Source: UMGS1387 sp045540015
Lineage (GTDB): Bacteria; Bacillota; Clostridia; Oscillospirales; CAG-382
Reading direction: 5' to 3'
Assembly: GCA_045540015.1 (NCBI GenBank)
Contig: JAZQGP010000034.1
Location: 1 to 58,370 of the forward strand
Length of the DNA stretch: 58,370 bases
The position numbers were made by a program, and so were the translations under genes. The notes below the pieces were generated by a model, which did not search any database, had not been told where the DNA came from, and saw only the letters and a program-made list of their open reading frames with translations. Every line of letters starts with the position of its first letter. Within the stretch, counting starts at the first letter, position 1. Positions 8,653 to 16,289 of this stretch are shown here, in pieces.

Positions 8653-10431
8653 TTATGAAGCTTTTGCTGCAGCTTCCTCTGCCGCTTCTGTTTTGTCAAG
8701 CTCTTCTAAAATTGCTTTTTCTCTTTCGTCAATCAGTTTTTTGTTGTCTTCTGCGAGCTTTTGCTTTTCCGCAACAAGTCGCTTGCCCTGAGAGAATGAA
8801 CGATGAACAATAAGAGCAACATCAAGCTGGCTGTCCTCGTAATAGGTGTGGGTTTTGAAGCCGTTGATTATATCTGTGATTTTCGTAACTGTTTTGTGAG
8901 TAACCTCTCCGGTACACTCTATACCCTCCAAACGCTGGAGAACCTTCAGTGCATTTGATGTTGTATCATCAAATATTCCGTCTGCATCCTCTTCATAAAG
9001 GTAACCCATTATTGCAAGTCTCTTTTCAAGCGCCAGCGCAGGCTCACTGAATTCTCCTTTTTTGATTTCAACATAGTTTTGATGGTTGAAAACCGGAAGA
9101 GAGGGAAGAGCATAGAAAAGCTCAACATTTTCAATTTCAAGATCCGGTATAATGCCTATTGTGTTGTAGCTGTTTTTGTTAAAGTCCAGAATTTCGTAGG
9201 TGGTTATAGTGATGTAGTCGCCGTTTGTAAGCATGTAAACTGTCTGTCCTATGCTCTTGCCGACGGTTTTCGTCCCGACAACCTTGGCAACCGAGTGAGA
9301 CTGAAGAATGCTTGCTGTAAGCTCTGCAGCACTTGCGGTGTTTTCGTTGACAAGCACGGTTATGCTGTCAAAACTGATTTTTGGTGTGGTGGAATAAACC
9401 GGATGCGGCTGTTCAAGCCCCTTTTCGTTGTAGTAGCAAATAAGCTCGCCGTCATCAAGAAAGATTTCCGACATTGCCAAAGCATATTCGAGCGAACCGC
9501 CGCCGTTGTCTCGAAGATCAATAGTAAGATTCTTTATACCGCTTTCTGCAAATTCTTTTACGATACTTTCAAACTTTTCCGGCATGTCGCTTCCAAGGAA
9601 GCTTGAGAGCTGAATGTATCCTACGTCTCCGCCCTCATTTTCGATTATCCTTGAGCTTATCTGTTCGACAATCATTTCGCCTTTTTTGAGCATCACTGTC
9701 ATCTGAACACCGTTTCGGTCTATTGTTACTTCACATTCCGGATTGTAGTCGTCGTATCCGCCATTTTCATTTTTGCTGAGTATAAAATGATATGGACGCT
9801 GAAGAATTGTCATTGTAACTTCAAGCGGGAGGTTTTCAACATTGTATCCTGCAACCGAAACAAATCTGTCGCCTTTAATAAGTCCGGCTTCCTTTGCCGC
9901 AGAGCCTTCGAGTACGGTGTCAATTATGCAGCCTTTTCCGTTTGGATTATCAGCAATCATGAAACCGAAACCGTTCTGCGCTGTTTCTGGGGTAAGGAAG
10001 TGTGAGCTTGCCTCGTGGTACGCGCTGTACGGGTCAAGGGTAGACAGCATGGTGTTTATGTAGTATTTGAAATACATCGGGTTGTCATCAAGTAGAAGGC
10101 GTATCATTTCGTCAAGAACCTGCTCTTTGTTTGACTCATACAGGTGTTTGTCAAGATAAAGGTCAAGGATGCTGCTGAACAGCTTATAATAGTGGTCTTT
10201 CGGATTGTAAAACGGATCAATAAAACTGTTTTGTGAACTGTTTTGGCTGTTTTCTGAATCCTCAGCAATGTCAGTGTCGGTCGGTGTTTGTTGATCCTCT
10301 GTGGGATTTGTGTTTTCTGTGCTTTCGCTGTCTGACTCATGATTTTCCGGGAAAAGCGGTGTGTGTGCAAACACTGCAGTACCCAGCATTGCCGCACTTA
10401 TTATTGCGGCGAGTATTCTTTTGAAATCCAT
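8653..10431 (-). CDS. S41-family C-terminal processing peptidase with peptidoglycan-binding domain
   Basis: 592 residues. A signal peptide or membrane anchor (1-22) is followed by an acidic Ser/Thr/Asn-rich linker, a PDZ domain (about 150-250), and the S41 protease core with nucleophile Ser367 (NTASAAE) and general base Lys392 (TVGKSIGQ). The 25-residue Ser-Lys spacing fits CtpA/CtpB-type enzymes. A PG-binding-1-like repeat lies at about 460-520 (YLYEEDADGIFD), and a Lys/Glu coiled tail at 540-592. It should act outside the membrane, cleaving C-termini of envelope proteins. The long coiled tail after the PG-binding domain is uncommon. Its start lies 31 bases inside the preceding DUF1934 gene. 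GGAGG is 13 bases upstream, so spacing is long. Confidence 0.9.
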   Translation of the reverse strand: MDFKRILAAIISAAMLGTAVFAHTPLFPENHESDSESTENTNPTEDQQTPTDTDIAEDSENSQNSSQNSFIDPFYNPKDHYYKLFSSILDLYLDKHLYESNKEQVLDEMIRLLLDDNPMYFKYYINTMLSTLDPYSAYHEASSHFLTPETAQNGFGFMIADNPNGKGCIIDTVLEGSAAKEAGLIKGDRFVSVAGYNVENLPLEVTMTILQRPYHFILSKNENGGYDDYNPECEVTIDRNGVQMTVMLKKGEMIVEQISSRIIENEGGDVGYIQLSSFLGSDMPEKFESIVKEFAESGIKNLTIDLRDNGGGSLEYALAMSEIFLDDGELICYYNEKGLEQPHPVYSTTPKISFDSITVLVNENTASAAELTASILQSHSVAKVVGTKTVGKSIGQTVYMLTNGDYITITTYEILDFNKNSYNTIGIIPDLEIENVELFYALPSLPVFNHQNYVEIKKGEFSEPALALEKRLAIMGYLYEEDADGIFDDTTSNALKVLQRLEGIECTGEVTHKTVTKITDIINGFKTHTYYEDSQLDVALIVHRSFSQGKRLVAEKQKLAEDNKKLIDEREKAILEELDKTEAAEEAAAKAS

Positions 10432-11114
10432 TGTTCTTGTATATCCTCCGATATGTATGGCTGTGAGGGCGTTGCGGTCAGGATAAAATCCGTTACCTCT
10501 GCGGTAATCCCGTTTACCTCAATTGAGTAACTTGCTTTGAGGTATCCGCCGTCCTCTGTTATGTTGCTCTCTATACTCTGTGCATTAAGGCACAGAAGAA
10601 TGGGAGACTGGTTTTCGTTTACGCTTGAAGGCTCGTCCCCGAAAAGCGTTTCGGGAAGGCTCACGTAGTTTCTCTTTCCTTTTTCAAACACAAGCTCCGA
10701 GAAGTCGTCCTCCTGTCCGTTGAGAGCGAGAACTCCGTTATGCGATATGTGCATGCATATGGGAGAAAAATCACCGCTGTAACGGATGAGAATGCCGCCG
10801 ACACCGTCGCTGATAACAGAACCCGTGGTAGTATAGTCTATTTCCTTCCTGCAATCCGGCATCGAATGAAGCTCGTACAGAGCACTGTCGCTTGCCATAA
10901 ACTCCTCAAGCGTTTCCGGCGAATAGTCACCGTTTTCGGGATTTGCTTTGAGCTGCTCGTCCTGCTGCGAGGAATTGCTCAAATCATTTTCTTCGTCTGC
11001 AAATACAGACGCACCGTATATGTTTGAAAAAATGTAATCACATCCGAAATAGTGCTTTCCTTTGATGTTTATGGAAAACTCCTTCGGTTGGTTTCGGTGA
11101 ATAATATGTTTCAT
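10401..11114 (-). CDS. DUF1934 family protein (calycin-like beta-barrel)
   Basis: 237 residues. The C-terminal two-thirds match DUF1934: ISIKGK-like start (here SINIKGKHYFG), a TTGSVISDGVGGILIRY segment, then VFEKGKRNYVSLPETLFG and the closing strand EDGGYLKASYSIEVNGITAEVTDFILT. DUF1934 members form small lipocalin-like barrels of unknown function and are often found in envelope or stress operons. An extra acidic insertion of about 60 residues (DEENDLSNSSQQDEQ...) follows the first strand and is longer than in typical 140-residue members. AAGGAG precedes the ATG at 6 bases. It sits 8 bases after murI and overlaps the S41 protease gene, so all three are co-transcribed. Confidence 0.72.
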   Translation of the reverse strand: MKHIIHRNQPKEFSINIKGKHYFGCDYIFSNIYGASVFADEENDLSNSSQQDEQLKANPENGDYSPETLEEFMASDSALYELHSMPDCRKEIDYTTTGSVISDGVGGILIRYSGDFSPICMHISHNGVLALNGQEDDFSELVFEKGKRNYVSLPETLFGDEPSSVNENQSPILLCLNAQSIESNITEDGGYLKASYSIEVNGITAEVTDFILTATPSQPYISEDIQEQWISKEYSPQ

Positions 11115-11122
11115 TTTTCTCC

Positions 11123-11977
11123 TTAAAGCTTGCCTTTGTAACTGTATTTGCCTATGTCAATTTTTGTGACGTCCGATATTTCCTCTCCAAGGAAAAGAGA
11201 GGCAGACGAAACAAAATTGTGGGTCTCGTCGCTGACATAGAATTTTGCCGCTTTTTTAGTTTCGTCGGGGTTTGTAAGACTGTTGCTTTCAAGAAAGCTT
11301 TTTACGGCTATTGCCGCTTCTGATCCTGAATCGACAATGCTTATGTCTCCGAAAAGCTCTTTTGCACGTTCCTCTATAATGCCGCGGATGAGAGGGTAGT
11401 GTGTACAGCCGAGAATAATAACATCGGGAGAAAAATTCTTCAGCTTCGACAAATACTCGTCTGCAATGAGCTTTGTCACGGTGCAGTCACTTGCGATATA
11501 TCCGTTTTCCACAAGCGGAACAAACATCGGACAACCAACGCCCGTCACACGAACACTGCTGTCGATATTCGAGCATTCTCTCTCGTACGCTTTGTTTTTT
11601 ACGGTCGCCGGGGTTGCAAGAACTGCGATTCTGCCGCTTTTTGTTTTCTCACATGCTTTTTTTGCCGCACTTTCAACAACACCCATTACGGGCATATCAA
11701 AGCTTTCGCGAAGCGCACCTATTGCGATGGAGCTTACGGTTCCGCAGGCAATAAGTACAGCCTTCACACCGAATGATGTAAGAAAGCTCATATCATCGAA
11801 AGCATATTTGGTTATAATTTCGGGAGACCTTGTTCCGTAGGGAACGCGGCCGGTGTCTCCGAAATAAATAATTTCTTCTCCGGGAAGTATTTTCTTCAGC
11901 TCTCTTACGGCAGTGAGTCCGCCGAGCCCTGAATCAAAAACTCCTACCGGACTTTTCCGGATTATCTGCACAGGCAA
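11123..11977 (-). CDS. murI: Glutamate racemase
   Basis: 284 residues from a TTG at 11975-11977 with AAAGGAAG 6 bases upstream. The promoter at 12041-12069 puts the transcript start near 12034, which rules out the in-frame ATGs at 12061 and 12052 and leaves almost no leader for the one at 12025. Racemase motifs: VGVFDSGLGGLTA, EEIIYFGDTGRVPYG, first catalytic Cys in LIACGTVSS and second in ILGCTHYPLI. It interconverts L- and D-glutamate for peptidoglycan. The first Cys motif has Gly-Thr-Val where many MurI enzymes have Asn-Thr-Ala. It is the first gene of the minus-strand operon running to 664, so D-Glu supply, envelope proteolysis, gyrase and MltG share a transcript. Confidence 0.93.
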   Translation of the reverse strand: MPVQIIRKSPVGVFDSGLGGLTAVRELKKILPGEEIIYFGDTGRVPYGTRSPEIITKYAFDDMSFLTSFGVKAVLIACGTVSSIAIGALRESFDMPVMGVVESAAKKACEKTKSGRIAVLATPATVKNKAYERECSNIDSSVRVTGVGCPMFVPLVENGYIASDCTVTKLIADEYLSKLKNFSPDVIILGCTHYPLIRGIIEERAKELFGDISIVDSGSEAAIAVKSFLESNSLTNPDETKKAAKFYVSDETHNFVSSASLFLGEEISDVTKIDIGKYSYKGKL

Positions 11978-12040
11978 TTGAAGCTTCCTTTCAATGTTAT
12001 TTCGGTGTTGTATATATAACACCATTTTAACGGCAACATA

Positions 12041-12069
12041 ATTGTACCACATAATCGTCACAAAGTCAA
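12041..12069 (-). promoter_or_regulatory. Sigma-A promoter of the murI operon
   Basis: On the minus strand, TTGACT (12069-12064), 17 bases, then TACAAT (12046-12041). Predicted start about 12034, giving a leader of about 57 bases to the murI TTG. Confidence 0.82.
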
Positions 12070-12257
12070 TTAATTTTACAATAAATAATATAAGTTTAAG
12101 TATTATTAATATATATTATATATATTTGGCATTTGTCGTTAAATTATGCAGAAAGCACATCTTTTCACACAACTTTTTCAAAATTGTAAAATGTTGTTTT
12201 TTGTCGAAGAATTTGCGTGTATGAGTAATACAATTTTGCTCATTGTGAAAAAAAGCC
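12070..12257. other. AT-rich divergent spacer
   Basis: The non-coding gap between the murI and mreB promoters is very AT-rich, with alternating TA runs near 12095-12130. No riboswitch, hairpin array or small gene was recognised. Confidence 0.5.
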
Positions 12258-12286
12258 TTGTATTTTCCGGAATAGTGTAGTATACT
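12258..12286 (+). promoter_or_regulatory. Probable mreB promoter
   Basis: TTGTAT (12258-12263), 17 bases, TATACT (12281-12286). The -35 box is weak and the -10 good. Predicted start about 12293; AGGAG at 12326-12330 precedes the mreB ATG. Confidence 0.65.
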
Positions 12287-12336
12287 GTAAAAGTAAACGT
12301 ATGTGCATTTGGAAAAATTCTATACAGGAGATAAAT

Positions 12337-13359
12337 ATGAGTAAGGATATTGGAATAGACCTTGGCACAGCGACTGTGCTTGTCTACGTAAAAGGAAAGG
12401 GCGTTGTCCTCGAAGAACCGTCTGTTGTTGCGGTCGATAAGGAAACCGGTAAGGTGCTGAAAGTGGGAAGAGAAGCTCAGGCACTTTTGGGACGTACTCC
12501 CGGAAATATACTCGCCGTACGTCCGCTTGAGGACGGTGTCATTTCACAGTATGACGTCACCAGAAAAATGCTCAAATACTTTATCCGCAAGACTGCTGGT
12601 AACGGAATATTAAAGCCGAGAGTGCTTGTGTGCGTACCAAGCGGCATAACAGAGGTTGAAGAACGTGCTGTTTGCGATGCAACGCTTGCCGCCGGTGCAA
12701 AAAAGACATATCTTATAGAAGAACCCATCGCTGCCGCAATCGGTGCTGGAATTGACATTTCAAAGCCTAACGGTAACCTTGTTGTTGATATCGGCGGCGG
12801 AACAAGCGATGCTGCCGTAATCTCTTATGGAGATATAGTTGTTTCGGAGTCTGTAAAAGTAGGCGGTGCGAGAATGGACGAAGCAATTATAAAATATATA
12901 AGACATAAACACAACGTGCTTATCGGAGAAGTGACGGCAGAGGAAATCAAAAAGCAGATTGGCTCTGCATGTCCTATGGATAAGGAATACATTATGGACG
13001 TAAAGGGCAGATGTCTAACAGAGGGACTTCCCAAGATGATATCCGTAAGCTCCGAGGAAATACGCATGTGCCTTGAACCTCTTGTAAAGGAAATAGTAAC
13101 AGCAATTTTGCGTGTTATTGAGAGAACGCCTCCCGAGCTTGTGGGAGATATCTCAGCAAACGGTATTGTGCTTACGGGAGGAGCAAGCCTGCTTTACGGT
13201 CTTGACAGAGTGATAGAGCATGCAAGCGGAATCAGAACGTTTGTAGCGGAAAATCCGTCAACATGCGTTGCTATAGGAACAGGCAGAAGCCTTGATAATT
13301 TGCAGGTGCTTCCCGAGGGTATAATCAATATTTCAAGACAAAGACAGCAGCGACTTTAA
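12337..13359 (+). CDS. mreB: Rod shape-determining protein MreB/Mbl
   Basis: 340 residues starting MSKDIGIDLGTATVLVY. The ATG at 12337 is chosen because CAGGAG lies 6 bases upstream; the in-frame ATG 12 codons earlier has none. Actin-fold ATP motifs are DLGTAT (phosphate 1), VVDIGGGTSDAAVIS (phosphate 2) and GIVLTGGASLLYGL (adenosine). MreB forms membrane-bound filaments that direct lateral peptidoglycan synthesis. No mreC, mreD or rodA is adjacent, so this is a solitary MreB, as often found for Mbl or MreBH paralogues. It is followed 19 bases later by a sugar kinase gene. Confidence 0.92.
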   Translation: MSKDIGIDLGTATVLVYVKGKGVVLEEPSVVAVDKETGKVLKVGREAQALLGRTPGNILAVRPLEDGVISQYDVTRKMLKYFIRKTAGNGILKPRVLVCVPSGITEVEERAVCDATLAAGAKKTYLIEEPIAAAIGAGIDISKPNGNLVVDIGGGTSDAAVISYGDIVVSESVKVGGARMDEAIIKYIRHKHNVLIGEVTAEEIKKQIGSACPMDKEYIMDVKGRCLTEGLPKMISVSSEEIRMCLEPLVKEIVTAILRVIERTPPELVGDISANGIVLTGGASLLYGLDRVIEHASGIRTFVAENPSTCVAIGTGRSLDNLQVLPEGIINISRQRQQRL

Positions 13360-13378
13360 TACACGGAGGACATATGGC

Positions 13379-14467
13379 ATGAATACAAAAGAGTTGATAA
13401 GTGTTATTGAGAATTTTGACATCGATGAAATTGATATTCAGAAATACGGTAACGGACATATCAATGACACCTTTGTTGTAACTAAGGGCAATGAAAAAAT
13501 GCTTCTCCAGCGTCTTAACACCGAAATCTTTAAAAATCCCAAAGGCGTAATGCAGAACATTGTAAATATTACGGAGTTCATAAAGAAAAAACTCGTTGCA
13601 AACGGCGGTGACCCCGAAAGGGAAACCATGACAGTTATTAACACTTGTGACGGAAACCCCTATTTTATAACAGACAGCGGAAAATTCTTCAGAATGTATA
13701 AATATATTGATGACACTGTTTCCGTTGACAAAGCACAGAGCCATGAGCAGATGACAAGTGCAGCAAAAACGCTTGGTAAGTTCTATCATATGCTTTCCGA
13801 CTATCCTGCAAATACACTTACTGTTGCAATCGAAAATTTCCATAATACAAGGAATTACTATAATCGCTTCATAACTGCAGCCAAGAACGATGTGTGCGAC
13901 AGAAAAAAGAGCGTTGAAGCGGAAATGAAATTCGTAACAGACCATGAGTATCTTTCGGATATTCTGAATGACGGTCTTGAAAACGGAAGTATTCCGCTGA
14001 GAGTTACACACAACGATACAAAGCTCAACAATATTCTTTTTGATGCTCAAACGGAAAAAGGACTTTGCGTTATTGACCTTGACACCGTAATGCCGGGAAC
14101 TGTTCTTTACGACTTCGGAGACGCAATGAGATTCGGTGCTTCAAGCGGAGCTGAGGACGAAAAGGATTTGTCTAAAATCTGGTTTGACCTTGACATGTTT
14201 GAGGCATTTACGAAGGGGTTCGCCGAAGAAATGAAGGATACGATGGGCAAGGGTGAGATTGAAAACCTTGTAAACAGCGTGAAGATTCTTACATATGAGT
14301 GCGGCGTGCGTTTCCTTGAGGACTATCTTAAAGGAGACACCTATTTTAAAACTTCTCGTCCCGAACATAACCTTGACAGAGCAAGAACTCAGTTCAAGCT
14401 TGTTGCGGATATGGAAGAAAAGGAAAACTTGATGCAGGCGATTGTCGATAAGTATTTTAAAGTATAG
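13379..14467 (+). CDS. Phosphotransferase of the APH fold, N-acetylhexosamine 1-kinase (NahK)-like
   Basis: 362 residues. The start has the NahK-type ligand loop YGNGHINDTF. The kinase motifs RVTHNDTKLNN (catalytic HxDxxxxN) and VIDLDTVMPG...YDFGDAMRFGA closely resemble bifidobacterial NahK, which phosphorylates the anomeric carbon of GlcNAc/GalNAc. Members are also called choline/aminoglycoside kinase-like, so the substrate is inferred. GGAGGA at 13365-13370 lies 8 bases before the ATG at 13379; an ATG at 13374 leads to a stop after two codons. It sits 19 bases after mreB and is closed by the terminator at 14473-14503. A NahK role suits the nearby mannosidase and sugar genes. Confidence 0.75.
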   Translation: MNTKELISVIENFDIDEIDIQKYGNGHINDTFVVTKGNEKMLLQRLNTEIFKNPKGVMQNIVNITEFIKKKLVANGGDPERETMTVINTCDGNPYFITDSGKFFRMYKYIDDTVSVDKAQSHEQMTSAAKTLGKFYHMLSDYPANTLTVAIENFHNTRNYYNRFITAAKNDVCDRKKSVEAEMKFVTDHEYLSDILNDGLENGSIPLRVTHNDTKLNNILFDAQTEKGLCVIDLDTVMPGTVLYDFGDAMRFGASSGAEDEKDLSKIWFDLDMFEAFTKGFAEEMKDTMGKGEIENLVNSVKILTYECGVRFLEDYLKGDTYFKTSRPEHNLDRARTQFKLVADMEEKENLMQAIVDKYFKV

Positions 14468-14472
14468 TAGTG

Positions 14473-14503
14473 AAGGGCGGTCCGTTGGACTGCCCTTTAT
14501 TTT
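14473..14503 (+). terminator. Terminator of mreB-nahK-like unit
   Basis: AAGGGCGGTCC and GGACTGCCCTT form an 11-bp stem with one G-T pair and a 3-base loop, followed by TATTTTT. Confidence 0.85.
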
Positions 14504-14519
14504 TATAAATGAATGTCAA

Positions 14520-14549
14520 TAAAAGGGCGCTGAACAGAGCACCCTTTAA
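14520..14549 (-). terminator. Terminator of the sugar isomerase-like gene
   Basis: On the minus strand AAAGGGTGCTC...AGCGCCCTTTT, a stem with GGGTGC/GCGCCC pairing (one G-T), ends in TTTTATTG. It lies 21 bases past the stop of the 14570-15337 gene. Confidence 0.7.
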
Positions 14550-14569
14550 ACATTATATGTAATTGTAAT

Positions 14570-15337
14570 TTAGCAAAGTCCCTGTGCATGGAGATAGTCA
14601 AAGCTTGTTTTAAGACACTTGAACGGGTCTTCACCGTAACAGGTGTCCTGTTCAACGAACGCGTACTCAACATCAAGACTCTCACATACTTTTGCAATCT
14701 TATCAAAGCCAAGCTCGCCTTTTCCTACCTCGGCAAGACGGAATGAGCCATCATCCATGGTTAAAAGGTCTTTGAAATGAACGCAGGGAATTCTGCCGCC
14801 GAGCTTTTTGAGCCATTCAATCGGATCATGGCCGGCTGCCTTTACCCAGTATGTGTCAAGAGTAAAGCCCAGACGGTCGGGAGCAAATGCGGAAGCCAAA
14901 TAGTCCATTGCAATTGTGCCGTTGTCTTCTACAAATTCAAAGTGGTGGTTGTGGTACATGAGATACTTTCCTGCTTCTGCAATCTTGTCGGCAGCGTTCT
15001 TAAAATCTTCTGCAAACTTTGTCCAGTGAGCAAGATTGTTGTTGGTGCCGATATCCGGCATAACTCCGATTCCGATGTACTTGCAATCGAAAATATTGTG
15101 TTCGTCAATAACTTTTTGAGTTTCGGTAAGAATTTTTCCGGGATTAATGTGAGTAAGATCGCAGGTAAGACCGTTCTTTTTAAGTTCTTCCTTCAGCCAT
15201 TCTGCTTCATATGCGCATGTTCCCGAAACCTGAACGCTTTTGTAGCCGATGTCTGCTATTTTCTTGAGTGATTCGGAAAAGTCATCGAGAGTTTTTGTGA
15301 AATCATGTACGGTGTACATCTGAGCGCCGATAATCAT
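14570..15337 (-). CDS. Sugar phosphate isomerase/epimerase-like TIM barrel (xylose isomerase-like fold)
   Basis: 255 residues covering one AP-endonuclease-2/xylose-isomerase-like TIM barrel. Typical features are the start IGAQMYTVHDF, IGYKSVQVSG, LTCDLTHINPG, a metal/substrate His pair YHNHHFEF, Asp in FTLDTYWVKAAGHDP, HFKD near residue 192 and a late Glu in EVGKGELGFD. Members isomerise or epimerise sugars or inositols (IolE/IolI, RhaA-like); the substrate is unassigned. AAGGAGG lies 7 bases before the ATG. It is divergent from an AraC regulator that probably controls it; the two promoters overlap head to head (15384-15443). Confidence 0.85.
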   Translation of the reverse strand: MIIGAQMYTVHDFTKTLDDFSESLKKIADIGYKSVQVSGTCAYEAEWLKEELKKNGLTCDLTHINPGKILTETQKVIDEHNIFDCKYIGIGVMPDIGTNNNLAHWTKFAEDFKNAADKIAEAGKYLMYHNHHFEFVEDNGTIAMDYLASAFAPDRLGFTLDTYWVKAAGHDPIEWLKKLGGRIPCVHFKDLLTMDDGSFRLAEVGKGELGFDKIAKVCESLDVEYAFVEQDTCYGEDPFKCLKTSFDYLHAQGLC

Positions 15338-15383
15338 TGTATTTCCTCCTTGAAAACAATATGTATTTTTGTGTAAAATTATG

Positions 15384-15412
15384 TTGACTTTTGTGTGCGT
15401 GATAAGTATAAT
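15384..15412 (+). promoter_or_regulatory. Promoter of AraC regulator at 15515
   Basis: TTGACT (15384-15389), 17 bases, perfect TATAAT (15407-15412). Predicted start about 15419, leaving a leader of about 96 bases. Confidence 0.8.
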
Positions 15413-15414
15413 GT

Positions 15415-15443
15415 ATTATAATATATATCAAAGACCTTTTCAA
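15415..15443 (-). promoter_or_regulatory. Promoter of the sugar isomerase-like gene
   Basis: On the minus strand, TTGAAA (15443-15438), 17 bases, perfect TATAAT (15420-15415). Its -10 box is 2 bases from the plus-strand -10 box, so both promoters cannot be held by polymerase at once. Confidence 0.78.
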
Positions 15444-15514
15444 TGGATAATTTTTTGCTTTTTTATATGGTTTTTGTGTTTTTATATCATTTTCGTTGAC
15501 GGGAGGGTAAGATT

Positions 15515-16258
15515 TTGAGCGGAAAATACAGAATACATCATCTTGTAAAACGCACATGTACTGTATATAAAATTGACGACAAAGAGCTTCCGTACTGCGA
15601 CCTTACCTTTGTTATAGACGGAAGTGTTAATTATCGGATTAACGGTCAGAGCTTCACCGTAGGAGCAGGAGATGCTGTGTTCTGTCCAATGGGTGCTTCA
15701 AGATACCGTGAAAAGGGAGAAAACCGGGCTGTTTATGTTTCAATCAATTTTATGTGCGAAAAAAATGACATTCCGCTTTTGCCTTTTTATTTGGAAAACG
15801 TGTATAACCACGATATAGATTTCTGTATATCAAAAATGCTTGAGATTTATTTCAGAAGCGGTGTTTATACACAGAATAAATGCAGTTGTTTGCTTGAATA
15901 TATTCTCTGTGACCTGCCAGAAAGAAGAAATGTCAGCGGCGAGAATAAGCATGTGGTACTTATGAAAAGATATATATCGTATAACTGGAATGAAGGAATA
16001 AATCTTCCGGATATTGCGGACGCATGCCATCTGAGCGAATCTTACTGCTCTTCACTTTTCAAGCAGTATGTCGGTCAGACTATAAGTGATTATATTACAG
16101 ATATACGTATAAACAGGGCAAGCGAAATGCTTCGGTATTCAAACGAATCTGTATCTGAAATTGCGGAAAAAACCGGTTTTTGTGATATTTATTATTTCAG
16201 CCGTACCTTTAAAAAGATTAAAGGAATGTCACCTCTACAGTTTAGAAAAATGAAATGA
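15515..16258 (+). CDS. AraC family transcriptional regulator
   Basis: 247 residues from TTG at 15515, with GGGAGG about 9 bases upstream. The N-terminal half is a cupin-like ligand domain (LTFVIDGSVNYRINGQSFTVGAGDAVFCPMG). The C-terminal 100 residues hold two helix-turn-helix units: NLPDIADACHLSESYCSSLFKQYVGQTISDY and the conserved second HTH IAEKTGFCDIYYFSRTFKKIKGMSPLQFRK. These regulators normally bind a sugar and activate a neighbouring operon; the divergent isomerase-like gene is the obvious target. An LTA-synthase-like gene follows after 31 bases and may be co-transcribed. Confidence 0.9.
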   Translation: MSGKYRIHHLVKRTCTVYKIDDKELPYCDLTFVIDGSVNYRINGQSFTVGAGDAVFCPMGASRYREKGENRAVYVSINFMCEKNDIPLLPFYLENVYNHDIDFCISKMLEIYFRSGVYTQNKCSCLLEYILCDLPERRNVSGENKHVVLMKRYISYNWNEGINLPDIADACHLSESYCSSLFKQYVGQTISDYITDIRINRASEMLRYSNESVSEIAEKTGFCDIYYFSRTFKKIKGMSPLQFRKMK

Positions 16259-16289
16259 TTTCGATTTTGACAATCGGAAAGGAACTTTT

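Noticed and set aside
13325..14050. Open minus-strand frame of 241 codons opposite the NahK-like kinase
   Set aside because: Shadow of a clear gene; no initiation signal and no family resemblance.
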